From an uncultured Anaeroplasmataceae bacterium (GTDB lineage: Bacteria > Bacillota_I > Bacilli_A > Acholeplasmatales > Anaeroplasmataceae): a DNA stretch of 64,000 nt. How positions within the stretch are numbered: position 1 is the stretch's first letter; each line of letters starts with the position of its first letter. Below the pieces are notes generated by a model. It ran no database searches. It was not told the origin of the DNA and worked only from the letters and a program-made list of their open reading frames with translations. This document shows positions 1 to 8,615 of the stretch, piece by piece. Both the position numbers and the translations under genes were made by a program. Where the stretch lies: NCBI GenBank assembly GCA_947629825.1, contig CANRFF010000005.1, positions 1 through 64,000 of the forward strand, given 5' to 3'.

Positions 1-224
1 GTGAGGCTCTAAATTCTTTCTTTTACCCCACAATTTGGTAAAGCTTATTTAAAACCCCACAAAAAATTATATTACTATTTTTTTTATAATGCACAAAGTC
101 TTTGAAAAGAGGAAGTTTTTCTTGTCATTTTATCAGAAAAAATGTATAATGAAAAAGGAATGTTTTTATTCCGGAAGAAAAAATCAGTTGAATTTAAGAA
201 AAGTTCAATGAAGGAGAATGAATT
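1..224 (+). promoter_or_regulatory. leader and promoter of the trimeric hydrogenase operon
   Basis: A sigma-A-type promoter is visible: TTGTCA at 122-127, a 17-base spacer and TATAAT at 145-150. The transcript would start near 157, where a small hairpin (GGAAT/ATTCC, 156-172) lies in the leader. The ribosome binding site AAGGAG precedes the ATG at 225. I looked for an obvious Rex-type redox operator and did not see a convincing one. The first 120 bases are AT-rich and hold no gene that I can support. Confidence 0.7.
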
Positions 225-704
225 ATGTTTTTAAGACAAGAAGCAGTAAATCAAATCAAAGAGATTTGCCATCGTTATGTAGATGAGCCGTCTCCGTTGA
301 TGTTGATTTTGGCCGATGTTCAGAATGAATATGGGTATATCCCGTTGGAAGTTCAGGAAGTCATCAGCCGTGAAATCAATATTCCGGTCAGCGACATTTA
401 CGGGGTGGTTACATTTTATTCTTTCTTTTCCCTCAAGCCAAAGGGAAAATATGTAATCGGCTGTTGTATCGGAACGGCCTGTTATGTCAAAGGCGGTCAA
501 AAAGTTTTGGATGAGTTCAGCAAACAGTTGAATATCGGATTGGGACAGACGTCCAAAGACGGACTGTTTACGTTAGACGGACTGCGTTGTATCGGGGCTT
601 GCGGAATTGCACCGGCGATTTCGATCAACGGAAAAGTTTATCCGAAAGTCAAAGTTTCCGAAGTGTCGAAAATTATTGCCGAATACCGTGAAAGAGGAAT
701 GTAG
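225..704 (+). CDS. NuoE/HydC-like [2Fe-2S] subunit of NAD-linked [FeFe] hydrogenase
   Basis: This is the small thioredoxin-fold ferredoxin subunit of a multimeric NADH-dependent [FeFe] hydrogenase, homologous to NuoE of complex I and HndA/HydC of hydrogenases. The 159-residue protein has the family's four cluster ligands as two pairs, Cys81/Cys86 and Cys122/Cys126 (the second in CIGACG). Length is normal for the family. It would pass electrons between the flavin subunit and the rest of the cytoplasmic complex. An AAGGAG ribosome site sets the start. It is the first gene of a tight three-gene operon, and the flavin subunit begins two bases after its stop. Confidence 0.93.
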   Translation: MFLRQEAVNQIKEICHRYVDEPSPLMLILADVQNEYGYIPLEVQEVISREINIPVSDIYGVVTFYSFFSLKPKGKYVIGCCIGTACYVKGGQKVLDEFSKQLNIGLGQTSKDGLFTLDGLRCIGACGIAPAISINGKVYPKVKVSEVSKIIAEYRERGM

Positions 705-706
705 TT

Positions 707-2584
707 ATGATGGAAAATACAATGATCAATGAACAAGTTCTTGATGAAAAGATTGCCGAATTCACCAAGAAACTGGAAAATAAATTCAAAGGAACCGACG
801 GCAAACGTTGTATTACGATTTGCGGGGGAACCGGTTGTCTTTCTTCCAATTCCAAAGAGATTTTGGAAGAATTTCAGACACAGATTCAAAAACGTCATCT
901 GGAAGAAGAAGTGAGTGCGAATATCGTCGGATGTTTCGGCTTCTGTTCTCAAGGACCGTTTGTCAAGATTTATCCGGAAGATACTTTGTACCATGCGGTG
1001 AAGGTTTCGGATGTGGAAAGAATTATGGAAGAGGATATCGTTCATCATCAGATTGTCGAAGATCTGCTTTATGTCGATCCGAATACAAATAAAAAATGCG
1101 TCCGTCAGGAAGATATTCCGTTTTATCAAAAACAAATGCGGATTGCTCTTCACGGTTGTGGGGCAATCAACCCGGAAAATATCGAAGAAGCATTGGGATG
1201 TGATGCTTTCAAAGGATTGAAACGGGCGTTGAAAATGACTCCGCAGGAAGTCATCGATGAAGTGAAAGAAAGCGGACTTCGCGGTCGAGGCGGCGGAGGA
1301 TTTTCCACGGGGAGAAAATGGCAGTTTGCGTTGGATCAGGATTCTTCGGAAAAATATGTGGTTTGTAACGGAGACGAAGGGGATCCGGGGGCATTTATGG
1401 ATCGTTCGATTCTCGAAGGAAATCCGACAAGCGTCATTGAAGGAATGATGATTGCGGGTTATGCGATTGGCGCTTCGAATGGTTACTTTTACGTTCGTGC
1501 GGAATATCCGGTTGCGGTCAATCGTTTGAAAACGGCCATTCGCCAGATTGAACAAATCGGATTGTTGGGAGATCATATTCTGGGAACGGATTTCAGTTTC
1601 CGTGTCCATATCCGTTTGGGTGCCGGAGCATTTGTTTGCGGTGAGGAAACCGCTCTTTTGAATTCCATCGAGGGAAAGCGGGGAATGCCGAGACCACGTC
1701 CGCCGTTTCCGGCCGTAAAGGGTCTTTGGGGAAAACCGACGATTATCAACAATGTGGAAACTTTCGCAAACGTTCCTTATATTTTGCGAACCGGTGCTTC
1801 CGAATTTGCGAAAATCGGTACGGAAAAATCCAAAGGAACCAAAGTATTTGCGCTTGGCGGAAAAGTGAAAAATGTGGGTTTGGTCGAAGTTCCGATGGGA
1901 ACGACGTTAAGAGAATTGGTTTATGATATCGGTGGCGGAATTCCGAACAACAAAAAATTTCAGGCCATTCAGACGGGAGGACCTTCCGGAGGGTGTCTGA
2001 CAATCAATGAATTGGATACGCCGATCGACTATGATAATTTGATTGCCAAAGGTTCTATGATGGGAAGCGGTGGCGCCATTGTCATGGATGAAGACAACTG
2101 TATGGTGGATGTGGCAAAATTCTACTTGGAATTCATTTGCGACGAATCCTGCGGGAAATGTTCTCCGTGTCGGATCGGTACCAAAAGATTATTGGAAATC
2201 TTAACGAGAATCACCAATGGAACCGCCACACTGAAAGATTTGGAAAATTTGGAAACGTTGTCTCATTCGATTCGTGTCGGAAGTTTGTGTGGATTGGGGC
2301 AAACGGCCGCCAATCCGATTTTATCCACTTTGTCGAAGTTCAAAGATGTTTATTTGAGACATATCGTCGACCGGAAATGTGATGCCGGCGTTTGTAAGAA
2401 TCTGATGTCGTTTGTCATCAATCCGGAAAAATGTAAAAAGTGCAGTCTTTGTTCGAGACAGTGTCCGGTCAATGCCATCAGCGGAGTGGTCGGTAAAGAA
2501 CCGTTTGTGATCGATCAAACAAAGTGTATCAAATGCGGAAGTTGTTATGCCGCTTGTAAATTTGGGGCTATTGAGAAAAAGTAA
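707..2584 (+). CDS. NuoF/HydB-like NADH-binding flavoprotein subunit of [FeFe] hydrogenase
   Basis: This is the NAD(H)- and FMN-binding subunit, 625 residues. From the N terminus it has a thioredoxin-like [2Fe-2S] domain (Cys at about 35, 39, 44, 76 and 80), a NuoF core with the glycine-rich FMN/NADH motifs GRGGGGF and GAGAFVCGEE, the SLBB/[4Fe-4S] region (CGKCSPCRIG), and a C-terminal two-cluster ferredoxin domain (CKKCSLCSRQCP and CIKCGSCYAACK). This N- and C-terminally extended form is typical of hydrogenase HydB/HndC rather than complex I, and such trimers are often electron-bifurcating with ferredoxin. That activity is inferred from the family, not shown here. Confidence 0.93.
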   Translation: MMENTMINEQVLDEKIAEFTKKLENKFKGTDGKRCITICGGTGCLSSNSKEILEEFQTQIQKRHLEEEVSANIVGCFGFCSQGPFVKIYPEDTLYHAVKVSDVERIMEEDIVHHQIVEDLLYVDPNTNKKCVRQEDIPFYQKQMRIALHGCGAINPENIEEALGCDAFKGLKRALKMTPQEVIDEVKESGLRGRGGGGFSTGRKWQFALDQDSSEKYVVCNGDEGDPGAFMDRSILEGNPTSVIEGMMIAGYAIGASNGYFYVRAEYPVAVNRLKTAIRQIEQIGLLGDHILGTDFSFRVHIRLGAGAFVCGEETALLNSIEGKRGMPRPRPPFPAVKGLWGKPTIINNVETFANVPYILRTGASEFAKIGTEKSKGTKVFALGGKVKNVGLVEVPMGTTLRELVYDIGGGIPNNKKFQAIQTGGPSGGCLTINELDTPIDYDNLIAKGSMMGSGGAIVMDEDNCMVDVAKFYLEFICDESCGKCSPCRIGTKRLLEILTRITNGTATLKDLENLETLSHSIRVGSLCGLGQTAANPILSTLSKFKDVYLRHIVDRKCDAGVCKNLMSFVINPEKCKKCSLCSRQCPVNAISGVVGKEPFVIDQTKCIKCGSCYAACKFGAIEKK

Positions 2585-2596
2585 GGAGGAAAAGAA

Positions 2597-4378
2597 ATGT
2601 CAGTCGTTCATATTAAAATCGAAAATCATGACTATGAAGTGGATAGTTCTATGACAGTTCTGCAGGCAGCGAGATCTTGCGGGTACAATATTCCTTCTTT
2701 ATGTTCTTGGAAAAACGGTCGATGCTCTTTGGCATCTTGCCGTGTCTGTTTGGTAGCTGTCAAAGGAGAAAATCGTTTGGTTCCGAGTTGTGCTTATCCG
2801 GTACGGGAAGGATTGGAAGTGTTCATTAACGATCCGACGGCCGTAGAAGCCAGAAGAACCAGCGTGGAATTGTTGCTTTCCAACCATTCTTTGAATTGTC
2901 AGGCTTGTTCGAAAAACGGTCAATGCGAACTTTTGGAAGTTTCCCGAATCGTCGGCGCCCGTCAGGACATGTATGCCGGTGAAAAGACGGAAACAACACT
3001 TGATAATTTGGCTCCGGGACTTGTGCGAGATACTTCCAAGTGTATTTTATGCGGTCGTTGTATCGAAACTTGCAAAGCCGATCAGGGCTTGGGAATTTTG
3101 GGATTTGAAAAAAGAGGATTCAAAACGATTGTCGGTCCGAGCGAAAATCGTTCTTTCAAAGATGTTCCGTGTATTCAGTGTGGTCAGTGCGTCAATGCCT
3201 GTCCGACGGGAGCGTTGATGGAACATAGTGAAATCGATAAACTGGATCAGGCATTTGCCGAAGGGAAAATCGTTATTGTGCAAACGGCCCCGGCGGTACG
3301 GGCGGCGATTGCCGAAGAATTCGGTGAAAAAATCGGAACGAGCGGAACGGGAAAAATGGTTGCCGCATTACATCGGTTGGGTTTTTATCGGGTATTTGAC
3401 ACCAATTTCGGTGCGGATCTGACGATTATGGAAGAAGCCAACGAATGGGTTCACCGACTCTCTTCCAAAGCACCTTCTCCGATGATTACTTCCTGTTCTC
3501 CGGGATGGATCAACTATATCGAATTTTATTATCCGCAGTTGCTTTCTCATTTGTCTTCCTGTAAATCTCCTCATCAGATGATGGGAGCGATCATCAAAAG
3601 TTATTATGCGGAAAAACATCACATCGATCGTTCGAAAATCTGTGTGGTTTCCATTATGCCTTGTATTGCGAAGAAATACGAGAATAAAAGAGATGCCAAT
3701 ACAGTAGACGGTCTTAAAGATGTCGATATTGTTCTGACTACACGGGAACTGGCGAAATTGATTCGCCGTGCGGGTATTTCCTGGAAGAAATTGCCGGACG
3801 AAAAATTCGATGATGATCTGATCGGAGAATATTCCGGTGCCGGTGTTATTTTCGGAGTGACCGGAGGAGTGATGGAAGCTGCCATCCGTACGGCATATCA
3901 TATTCTTACCAATGAAGAGTTGGAACCGATTGAGTTCACTCCGGTTCGCGGATTCAAAGGAATCAAGTCTGCGGAATTGAATATCAAAGGAGAACATTAT
4001 CAAATTGCGGTTGCCAGCGGTATGAAAAATGCCAAAGTATTGTTGGAAGAAATTCAAAACGGAACGTCTCCTTACGACTTCATTGAAATTATGGGATGTC
4101 CGGGCGGATGTATCAATGGTGGCGGTCAACCTTATGTCAAGGAATTGTTTTTACCGAATGAAGATGACGATATTTTGGAAACTTATATTTCCAAACGGGC
4201 TCACGTATTATATGAAGAAGATGTGAATAAAGAAGTGCGTCGTTCTCATTTGAATCCGGACATCATTCGGTTATATCGTGACTTTTTGAAAGAACCGGGA
4301 TCGCATTTGGCTCATAAATTACTTCATACTTCTTATAATTCCAAACGGGAAAAATATCCGGTATTGGAAGAAAAATAA
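2597..4378 (+). CDS. hydA: [FeFe] hydrogenase catalytic subunit, HydA/HndD type
   Basis: This 593-residue catalytic subunit makes or consumes H2. In order it has an N-terminal plant-type [2Fe-2S] domain, the His-ligated [4Fe-4S] segment (HSLNCQACSKNGQCEL), two [4Fe-4S] ferredoxin motifs (CILCGRCIETC and CIQCGQCVNACP), then the H-cluster domain with all three signatures: L1 TSCSPGW near residue 298, L2 MPCIAKK near 354 and L3 GCPGGCINGGGQP near 500. A C-terminal small-subunit-like segment follows. A GGAGG ribosome site precedes the start. It completes the trimeric operon. The HydE/F/G maturases needed to build the H-cluster are not in this window. Confidence 0.95.
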   Translation: MSVVHIKIENHDYEVDSSMTVLQAARSCGYNIPSLCSWKNGRCSLASCRVCLVAVKGENRLVPSCAYPVREGLEVFINDPTAVEARRTSVELLLSNHSLNCQACSKNGQCELLEVSRIVGARQDMYAGEKTETTLDNLAPGLVRDTSKCILCGRCIETCKADQGLGILGFEKRGFKTIVGPSENRSFKDVPCIQCGQCVNACPTGALMEHSEIDKLDQAFAEGKIVIVQTAPAVRAAIAEEFGEKIGTSGTGKMVAALHRLGFYRVFDTNFGADLTIMEEANEWVHRLSSKAPSPMITSCSPGWINYIEFYYPQLLSHLSSCKSPHQMMGAIIKSYYAEKHHIDRSKICVVSIMPCIAKKYENKRDANTVDGLKDVDIVLTTRELAKLIRRAGISWKKLPDEKFDDDLIGEYSGAGVIFGVTGGVMEAAIRTAYHILTNEELEPIEFTPVRGFKGIKSAELNIKGEHYQIAVASGMKNAKVLLEEIQNGTSPYDFIEIMGCPGGCINGGGQPYVKELFLPNEDDDILETYISKRAHVLYEEDVNKEVRRSHLNPDIIRLYRDFLKEPGSHLAHKLLHTSYNSKREKYPVLEEK

Positions 4379-4382
4379 ATCA

Positions 4383-4407
4383 AAAGACTGTCGATGACAG
4401 TCTTTTT
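4383..4407 (+). terminator. intrinsic terminator of the hydrogenase operon
   Basis: A perfect 10-bp stem (AAAGACTGTC with GACAGTCTTT, 3-base loop) is followed by a T run, four bases after the hydA stop codon. Confidence 0.9.
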
Positions 4408-4506
4408 CGTATCAATACTGTTTTTGGGGAGAAAATATAAAATATCGGGTTTATTTCTGGAAAAAAGCCATTTTATTTTGTATAATAAAAAAAGGAGGTA
4501 GTAACG

Positions 4507-6009
4507 ATGTTAGATTCTTATTTATCATTGATAAAAATCAGAAGACAAATTTTCGAAGAAGTTGCCAAACTGGCTTATGAGGGGGGAGACTATAAAAGAA
4601 TCGAAGAAATTCCTTACAAGTTGTTTTATGGTCAGGCCAAATATCGGGAATCCATTTTTTTGGAACGGGCGATCGTATCCGAACGGTTGCGATTGGCGAT
4701 CGGCCTTCCGATGAGAAATGCGGATGAACATGTGCCGGTATATCATGGAATGGAAGAGGCGGTTTGCGCACATCGTTTTTATGAACCCCCGCTGGTCAAT
4801 GTGATCGATTTCGCATGTAATGCCTGCCCGACGGACTCTTATTTTGTTACGGATGCCTGTCAGGGTTGTCTGGCACATCCGTGTACAAATGTTTGTCCGA
4901 CGGGTGCAGTCAATATCACGAAAAGAAGATCGCATATCGATCCTGAAAAATGTATTAAGTGCGGAAAGTGCAGAGAGGTCTGCCCGTATCATGCGATTGT
5001 CCATCGGAAACGTCCTTGTGAAGAGGCTTGCGGAATGAATGCAATTGAATCCGATGAATTCGGTCGGGCGAAGATCAATTACGATAAATGTGTCAGTTGC
5101 GGAATGTGTCTGGTCAATTGTCCGTTTGGAGCAATTGCGGATAAAAGCCAGATTTTCCAAGTGATTCAAGCCATCAAATCCGATCGGGAGGTTTATGCGA
5201 TCATGGCTCCGGCATTCGTCGGTCAATTCGGTCCGAAAGTCAATTTGAAGACGATTGACGATGCGATGAAACAACTGGGGTTCACAGGAGTTTACGAAGT
5301 AGCAATCGGGGCGGATTTGTGTACTTATGAAGAAGCATTGGACTTTATGGAAAAAGTCCCGTCCAAATTGAAGTTCATGGGAACTTCGTGTTGCCCGAGC
5401 TGGTCGGTCATGGCCAAAACGGAATTTCCGGAGCATAAAGACAATATTTCCATGGCGATGACGCCGATGGTACTGACTGCCCGTTTGGTGAAGAAAAAAC
5501 ATCCGACTGCGCAAATTGTCTTTGTCGGTCCTTGTTCGGCCAAAAAATTGGAAGCTTCCAGAAGAGAAGTTCGAAGCGATGTGGATTTCGTTCTTACTTT
5601 TGAGGAATTGATGGGAATGTTTTCCGCAAAACAGATCAATTTCAACACTTTGAAAGAAAAACCATTGGAAAATAAAACCACGGCGGACGGACGTGGCTTT
5701 GCCGTAGCGGGTGGTGTTGCTCAAGCGGTCGTTCATGCTGCTGCCAAAATCAATCCGTCGGTGGAAATCAAAGTGGCTTCCGCACAGGGATTGAATAATT
5801 GCAGGAAGTTGTTGAAAGACGCCGTCAATGGAAAATACGACGGATATTTATTGGAAGGAATGGCTTGTCCGTTGGGGTGTGCGAGCGGTGCCGGAACGAT
5901 TGCTTCTCCCGGGAAAACAAGGGGAATGGTTGAACTTTCCAAACGGGAAGCCACCAAGAAAAATTCCACAGAGTCTGAATTTTTGCATTTATTAGAGACC
6001 TTGGATTAG
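4507..6009 (+). CDS. single-subunit [FeFe] hydrogenase, probably group B
   Basis: This is a second, 500-residue [FeFe] hydrogenase transcribed separately from the trimer. The N-terminal third holds a cysteine-rich ferredoxin region (CNACP, CQGCLAHPCTNVCP, CIKCGKCREVCP, CVSCGMCLVNCP). The H-cluster domain has L1 TSCCPSW near residue 292, L2 GPCSAKK near 341 and L3 MACPLGC near 452. The TSCCP and GPC-AKK variants suggest the poorly characterised group B, thought to use ferredoxin. An oddity is the L3 motif, CPLGC instead of the common CPGGC. The start is set by a strong AAGGAGG site. The physiological direction is unknown. Confidence 0.88.
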   Translation: MLDSYLSLIKIRRQIFEEVAKLAYEGGDYKRIEEIPYKLFYGQAKYRESIFLERAIVSERLRLAIGLPMRNADEHVPVYHGMEEAVCAHRFYEPPLVNVIDFACNACPTDSYFVTDACQGCLAHPCTNVCPTGAVNITKRRSHIDPEKCIKCGKCREVCPYHAIVHRKRPCEEACGMNAIESDEFGRAKINYDKCVSCGMCLVNCPFGAIADKSQIFQVIQAIKSDREVYAIMAPAFVGQFGPKVNLKTIDDAMKQLGFTGVYEVAIGADLCTYEEALDFMEKVPSKLKFMGTSCCPSWSVMAKTEFPEHKDNISMAMTPMVLTARLVKKKHPTAQIVFVGPCSAKKLEASRREVRSDVDFVLTFEELMGMFSAKQINFNTLKEKPLENKTTADGRGFAVAGGVAQAVVHAAAKINPSVEIKVASAQGLNNCRKLLKDAVNGKYDGYLLEGMACPLGCASGAGTIASPGKTRGMVELSKREATKKNSTESEFLHLLETLD

Positions 6010-6015
6010 TTTTGT

Positions 6016-6046
6016 AAAGTATCTAGTAAAGTAGATACTTTTTTCT
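6016..6046 (+). terminator. intrinsic terminator
   Basis: AAAGTATCTA pairs with TAGATACTTT around a 6-base loop and is followed by T residues, just after the second hydrogenase gene. Confidence 0.88.
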
Positions 6047-6065
6047 TTTCAGAGGAGGTGTGAAG

Positions 6066-7088
6066 ATGCTGGATCAACTTGCATTTACGGTGAATGCGGT
6101 ATTGCCGATTTTGTTGTTGGTTCTTTTCGGTTACGGCATCGAAAAATTACATTGGTTTCCGGATAGTTTTTTCAAAGCAGTCAATAAATTCTGTTTCCGG
6201 TTCTGTTTGCCGGTGTTGCTTTTTTTCAATATTTATGCCGTTTCGGATATTCAGGAAATCGGAAAAAATTGGGAGATTATCGTATTTGCGGTATCGGCCA
6301 TTGTCGGAGTATTTCTCTTGGGGTTATTGGTCAGTATTTTATGTGTGAAAGACGACCGGCAAAAAGGGGTTGTTTTACAGTGTATTTTCCGCTCGAATTA
6401 TGCGATTATCGGGATTCCTCTTGCGACTTCCCTTTCTTCCGGAAATCCCATTCCGATTGCGCTTGCTTCGGTGATTTCGGCGATTTCCATTCCGCTTTTC
6501 AATGTTTTGGCGATTGTATCTCTCAGTATTTTTATCAGAGACGAAAACAATCGGATTCATCCGTTGCAAATCCTGAAAAAAATCATAACCAATCCTTTGA
6601 TTGTCGGAGTATTGGTCGGGATTTTGGTATTGCTGATCCGTTTGTTGATTCCGACGAAAATCGTCGATGGAGAAGAAGTATTGGTATTTTCTTTGCAAAA
6701 TCAAATTCCGTTTTTGTATAAAGTCATCTCCCAGATTGCTCAAATCGCCTCTCCGTTGGCACTGATTGCACTGGGGGCGGAATTTCACTTTTCCGCCGTT
6801 TCCAAACTCAAGTTCCAGATCATTTTGTCTACGACCATTCGTGTAATACTGGTTCCCGCAATTTGTTTATTGATCGCTTATGGAATCGGCTTTCGCGGGA
6901 ATGAATTTCCGGCATTGATTGCTTTGTTTGCAACTCCCGTTGCGGTTTCGAGTGTTCCGATGAGTGCGGAAATGGGAAATGACGAAGAACTTGCAGGTCA
7001 ATTGGTGGTTTGGACATCGATTTTTTCGGCAATTTCTTTGTTTGTCATCATTTTTATCTGTACTCAAATCGGTATTTTTATCGTTTAG
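6066..7088 (+). CDS. AEC-family transporter (auxin efflux carrier-like permease)
   Basis: This 340-residue integral membrane protein has about ten hydrophobic segments in two halves, the pattern of the AEC family (PF03547), whose bacterial members export or exchange organic acids such as malate. Telling segments include the N-terminal VLPILLLVLFGYG and the early second-half LIVGVLVGILVLL. The ATG at 6066 lies 7 bases from AGGAGG. An upstream GTG at 6060 overlaps that site and is unlikely. The substrate cannot be told from the sequence. The gene converges on the ATP-grasp gene, but the two are now separated by the AT-rich island. Confidence 0.85.
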   Translation: MLDQLAFTVNAVLPILLLVLFGYGIEKLHWFPDSFFKAVNKFCFRFCLPVLLFFNIYAVSDIQEIGKNWEIIVFAVSAIVGVFLLGLLVSILCVKDDRQKGVVLQCIFRSNYAIIGIPLATSLSSGNPIPIALASVISAISIPLFNVLAIVSLSIFIRDENNRIHPLQILKKIITNPLIVGVLVGILVLLIRLLIPTKIVDGEEVLVFSLQNQIPFLYKVISQIAQIASPLALIALGAEFHFSAVSKLKFQIILSTTIRVILVPAICLLIAYGIGFRGNEFPALIALFATPVAVSSVPMSAEMGNDEELAGQLVVWTSIFSAISLFVIIFICTQIGIFIV

Positions 7089-7099
7089 TCATATTAAAA

Positions 7100-7167
7100 A
7101 AATAAAAAAAGGAGTGATCAAACTCCTTTTTATTTTGTTATTCCGTATGTTGGAAAACGTCTTTTTT
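7100..7167. repeat. left copy of 68-bp direct repeat bounding an AT-rich island
   Basis: This segment matches 11765-11832 at 67 of 68 positions (mismatch at 7153/11818). It contains the hairpin terminator AAAAAGGAGT...ACTCCTTTTT and, read on the minus strand, a copy of the last codons and stop of the ATP-grasp gene (KKDVFQHTE here against KKDVLQHTE in the intact gene). It is therefore a detached 3'-end fragment of that gene. Confidence 0.93.
7106..7131. terminator. bidirectional hairpin terminator (left repeat copy)
   Basis: A 10-bp stem AAAAAGGAGT/ACTCCTTTTT with loop GATCAA and a following T-rich stretch. It ends the AEC transporter transcript on the plus strand and would work on either strand. 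Confidence 0.85.
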
Positions 7168-7322
7168 TGTTTCTGTTGAAAATCACACAAAAACATCATT
7201 TTTATAAGTGAAGTCGTAATGATCAGAAAGAATTTCAATGGAAAGACAACCTACTTATTGATGTAAAAATATTTTATTTATTGTCAAAATGGGTCATAAC
7301 AAAGATAAAATGGCGAAAATGC

Positions 7323-7366
7323 TTGATTTGGTACAGTTGATACAGTATAATAAAGGTGTGAAAGAT
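7323..7366 (+). promoter_or_regulatory. promoter and possible operator of the GntR-ABC operon
   Basis: TTGATT at 7323-7328, a 17-base spacer and a consensus TATAAT at 7346-7351. The spacer and -10 contain a small palindrome (ATAC-A-GTAT), a plausible site for autoregulation by the GntR protein. The promoter lies inside the longer reading frame that starts at 7289, which supports the ATG at 7367 as the true start. Confidence 0.75.
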
Positions 7367-7732
7367 ATGGAAATCAAAATTACAACAAAACAATCCATCT
7401 ATTTGGAATTAGCAGAAAAGATTGAATCTTTAATAAAATTAGGTGTCTACAAGGAAAATGAAAAATTACCATCTTGTAGAAAACTCGGAGTTCAACTGGG
7501 TGTAAGTCCCAATACGGTTGAGCGTGTTTATTCTTTATTGGAAGAAAGAGGTGTCATCTACAGTTTACCTAAAAAGGGAATTTTTGTTAAAGGCTCCCAA
7601 TCGAAGTATGCTTTTCAAAATGAGATTATAAGAACATTAGAGCATTTTAAAGAAAATAATGTTACACAGGAAGAATTAGAAGAATATATCAAATATGTAT
7701 ATAAGGGTAGAGGAAGTGATAATAATGATTGA
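7367..7732 (+). CDS. GntR-family (YtrA-type) transcriptional regulator
   Basis: This short regulator of 121 residues has one winged helix-turn-helix at residues about 10-75. It includes a GntR signature, KLPSCRKLGVQLGVSPNTVERVY written here only in part as LGVSPNTVERVY, and GIFVKG at the wing. It has a short C-terminal helix and no large effector domain, as in YtrA-type regulators that control adjacent ABC exporters. The ATG at 7367 follows AAAGGTG and lies just downstream of a consensus promoter. The stop overlaps the start of the ABC ATPase gene. It probably represses its own operon, perhaps in response to cell-envelope or antibiotic stress (inference from the family). Confidence 0.9.
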   Translation: MEIKITTKQSIYLELAEKIESLIKLGVYKENEKLPSCRKLGVQLGVSPNTVERVYSLLEERGVIYSLPKKGIFVKGSQSKYAFQNEIIRTLEHFKENNVTQEELEEYIKYVYKGRGSDNND

Positions 7733-8615
7733 AATTAAAAATTTGACGAAGAGCTTTGATGGAAAAATAGTTTTAGAGAAAATTAACCTCACTATTCCGA
7801 AAGGAAGCATTTTTGGATTAATCGGAATTAATGGTGCAGGAAAATCCACATTGATGAGAATTATGGCAACGGTATATAATTATGATTCTGGTGAAATTTT
7901 ATTTGAAGGAAGGAGTCTTTTTGAATCAAAAGAGATTAAGAAAAAAGTATTCTTTTTGCCTGATGAACCATATTATTCTTTAAATGTTTCAGTGAAATCA
8001 TTACTTCAGCTTTATCAATCTTTCTATAAGGACTTTGATAAAGATAAGTTCTATTATTATATGGATAAATTTCATTTGGATCCAAATGAAAAAATAATTA
8101 ATTATTCAAAAGGAATGAAGAGAAGATTCTTTATTTGTATAGCTTTAGCATGTAAAGTAGAATATATTATTTTAGACGAAGCATTTGATGGACTTGATCC
8201 ACTTGCTCGTATTGAATTTAAAAATATGATTACGGATATTTATGAAGAATATGAAGATATGACAATTATTTTATCTTCGCATTCTTTAAAAGATTTAGAA
8301 GATATCGTTGATTCTTTTGCCATTCTGGATAATAAAAAGGTTATTTCTAGCGGAAATACAAATAATCAAATTGAGCAGTACATTAAGTATCAACTTGCCT
8401 TTAAAGAGAATAAAGTTCAACAGGACTTTGATTTTCTTAAGCCCATATCAGTGAGTATAGATAATAAGATCATTGAATTAGTATTTAAAAAAGAAGAAAC
8501 AATATCTTATTTAGAAGAACTTCAAAAAATGAAACCTGTATTTATAGAGGAAATACCTATTAGCTTTGAAGATTATTTTACAACAATAATAAAAGAAAGC
8601 GGGTATATAAGATGA
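7725..8615 (+). CDS. ABC transporter ATP-binding protein
   Basis: This 296-residue ATPase belongs to the ABC-2 exporter type. Walker A is GINGAGKST near residues 36-44, the signature loop is the degenerate YSKGMKRR, Walker B is IILDEAFDGLD and the switch histidine is in ILSSHSL. A C-terminal extension of about 80 residues is typical of the YtrB/BcrA-like group. It overlaps the GntR gene upstream and the permease downstream (ATGA), so the three are translated together. Codon use is AT-rich, with many ATA and TTA codons, unlike the flanking core genes. Confidence 0.93.
   Translation: MIEIKNLTKSFDGKIVLEKINLTIPKGSIFGLIGINGAGKSTLMRIMATVYNYDSGEILFEGRSLFESKEIKKKVFFLPDEPYYSLNVSVKSLLQLYQSFYKDFDKDKFYYYMDKFHLDPNEKIINYSKGMKRRFFICIALACKVEYIILDEAFDGLDPLARIEFKNMITDIYEEYEDMTIILSSHSLKDLEDIVDSFAILDNKKVISSGNTNNQIEQYIKYQLAFKENKVQQDFDFLKPISVSIDNKIIELVFKKEETISYLEELQKMKPVFIEEIPISFEDYFTTIIKESGYIR

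Noticed and set aside
7289-7366. Longer N terminus for the GntR regulator
   Set aside because: The consensus -35/-10 promoter lies inside this extension, and the ATG at 7367 has a ribosome site.
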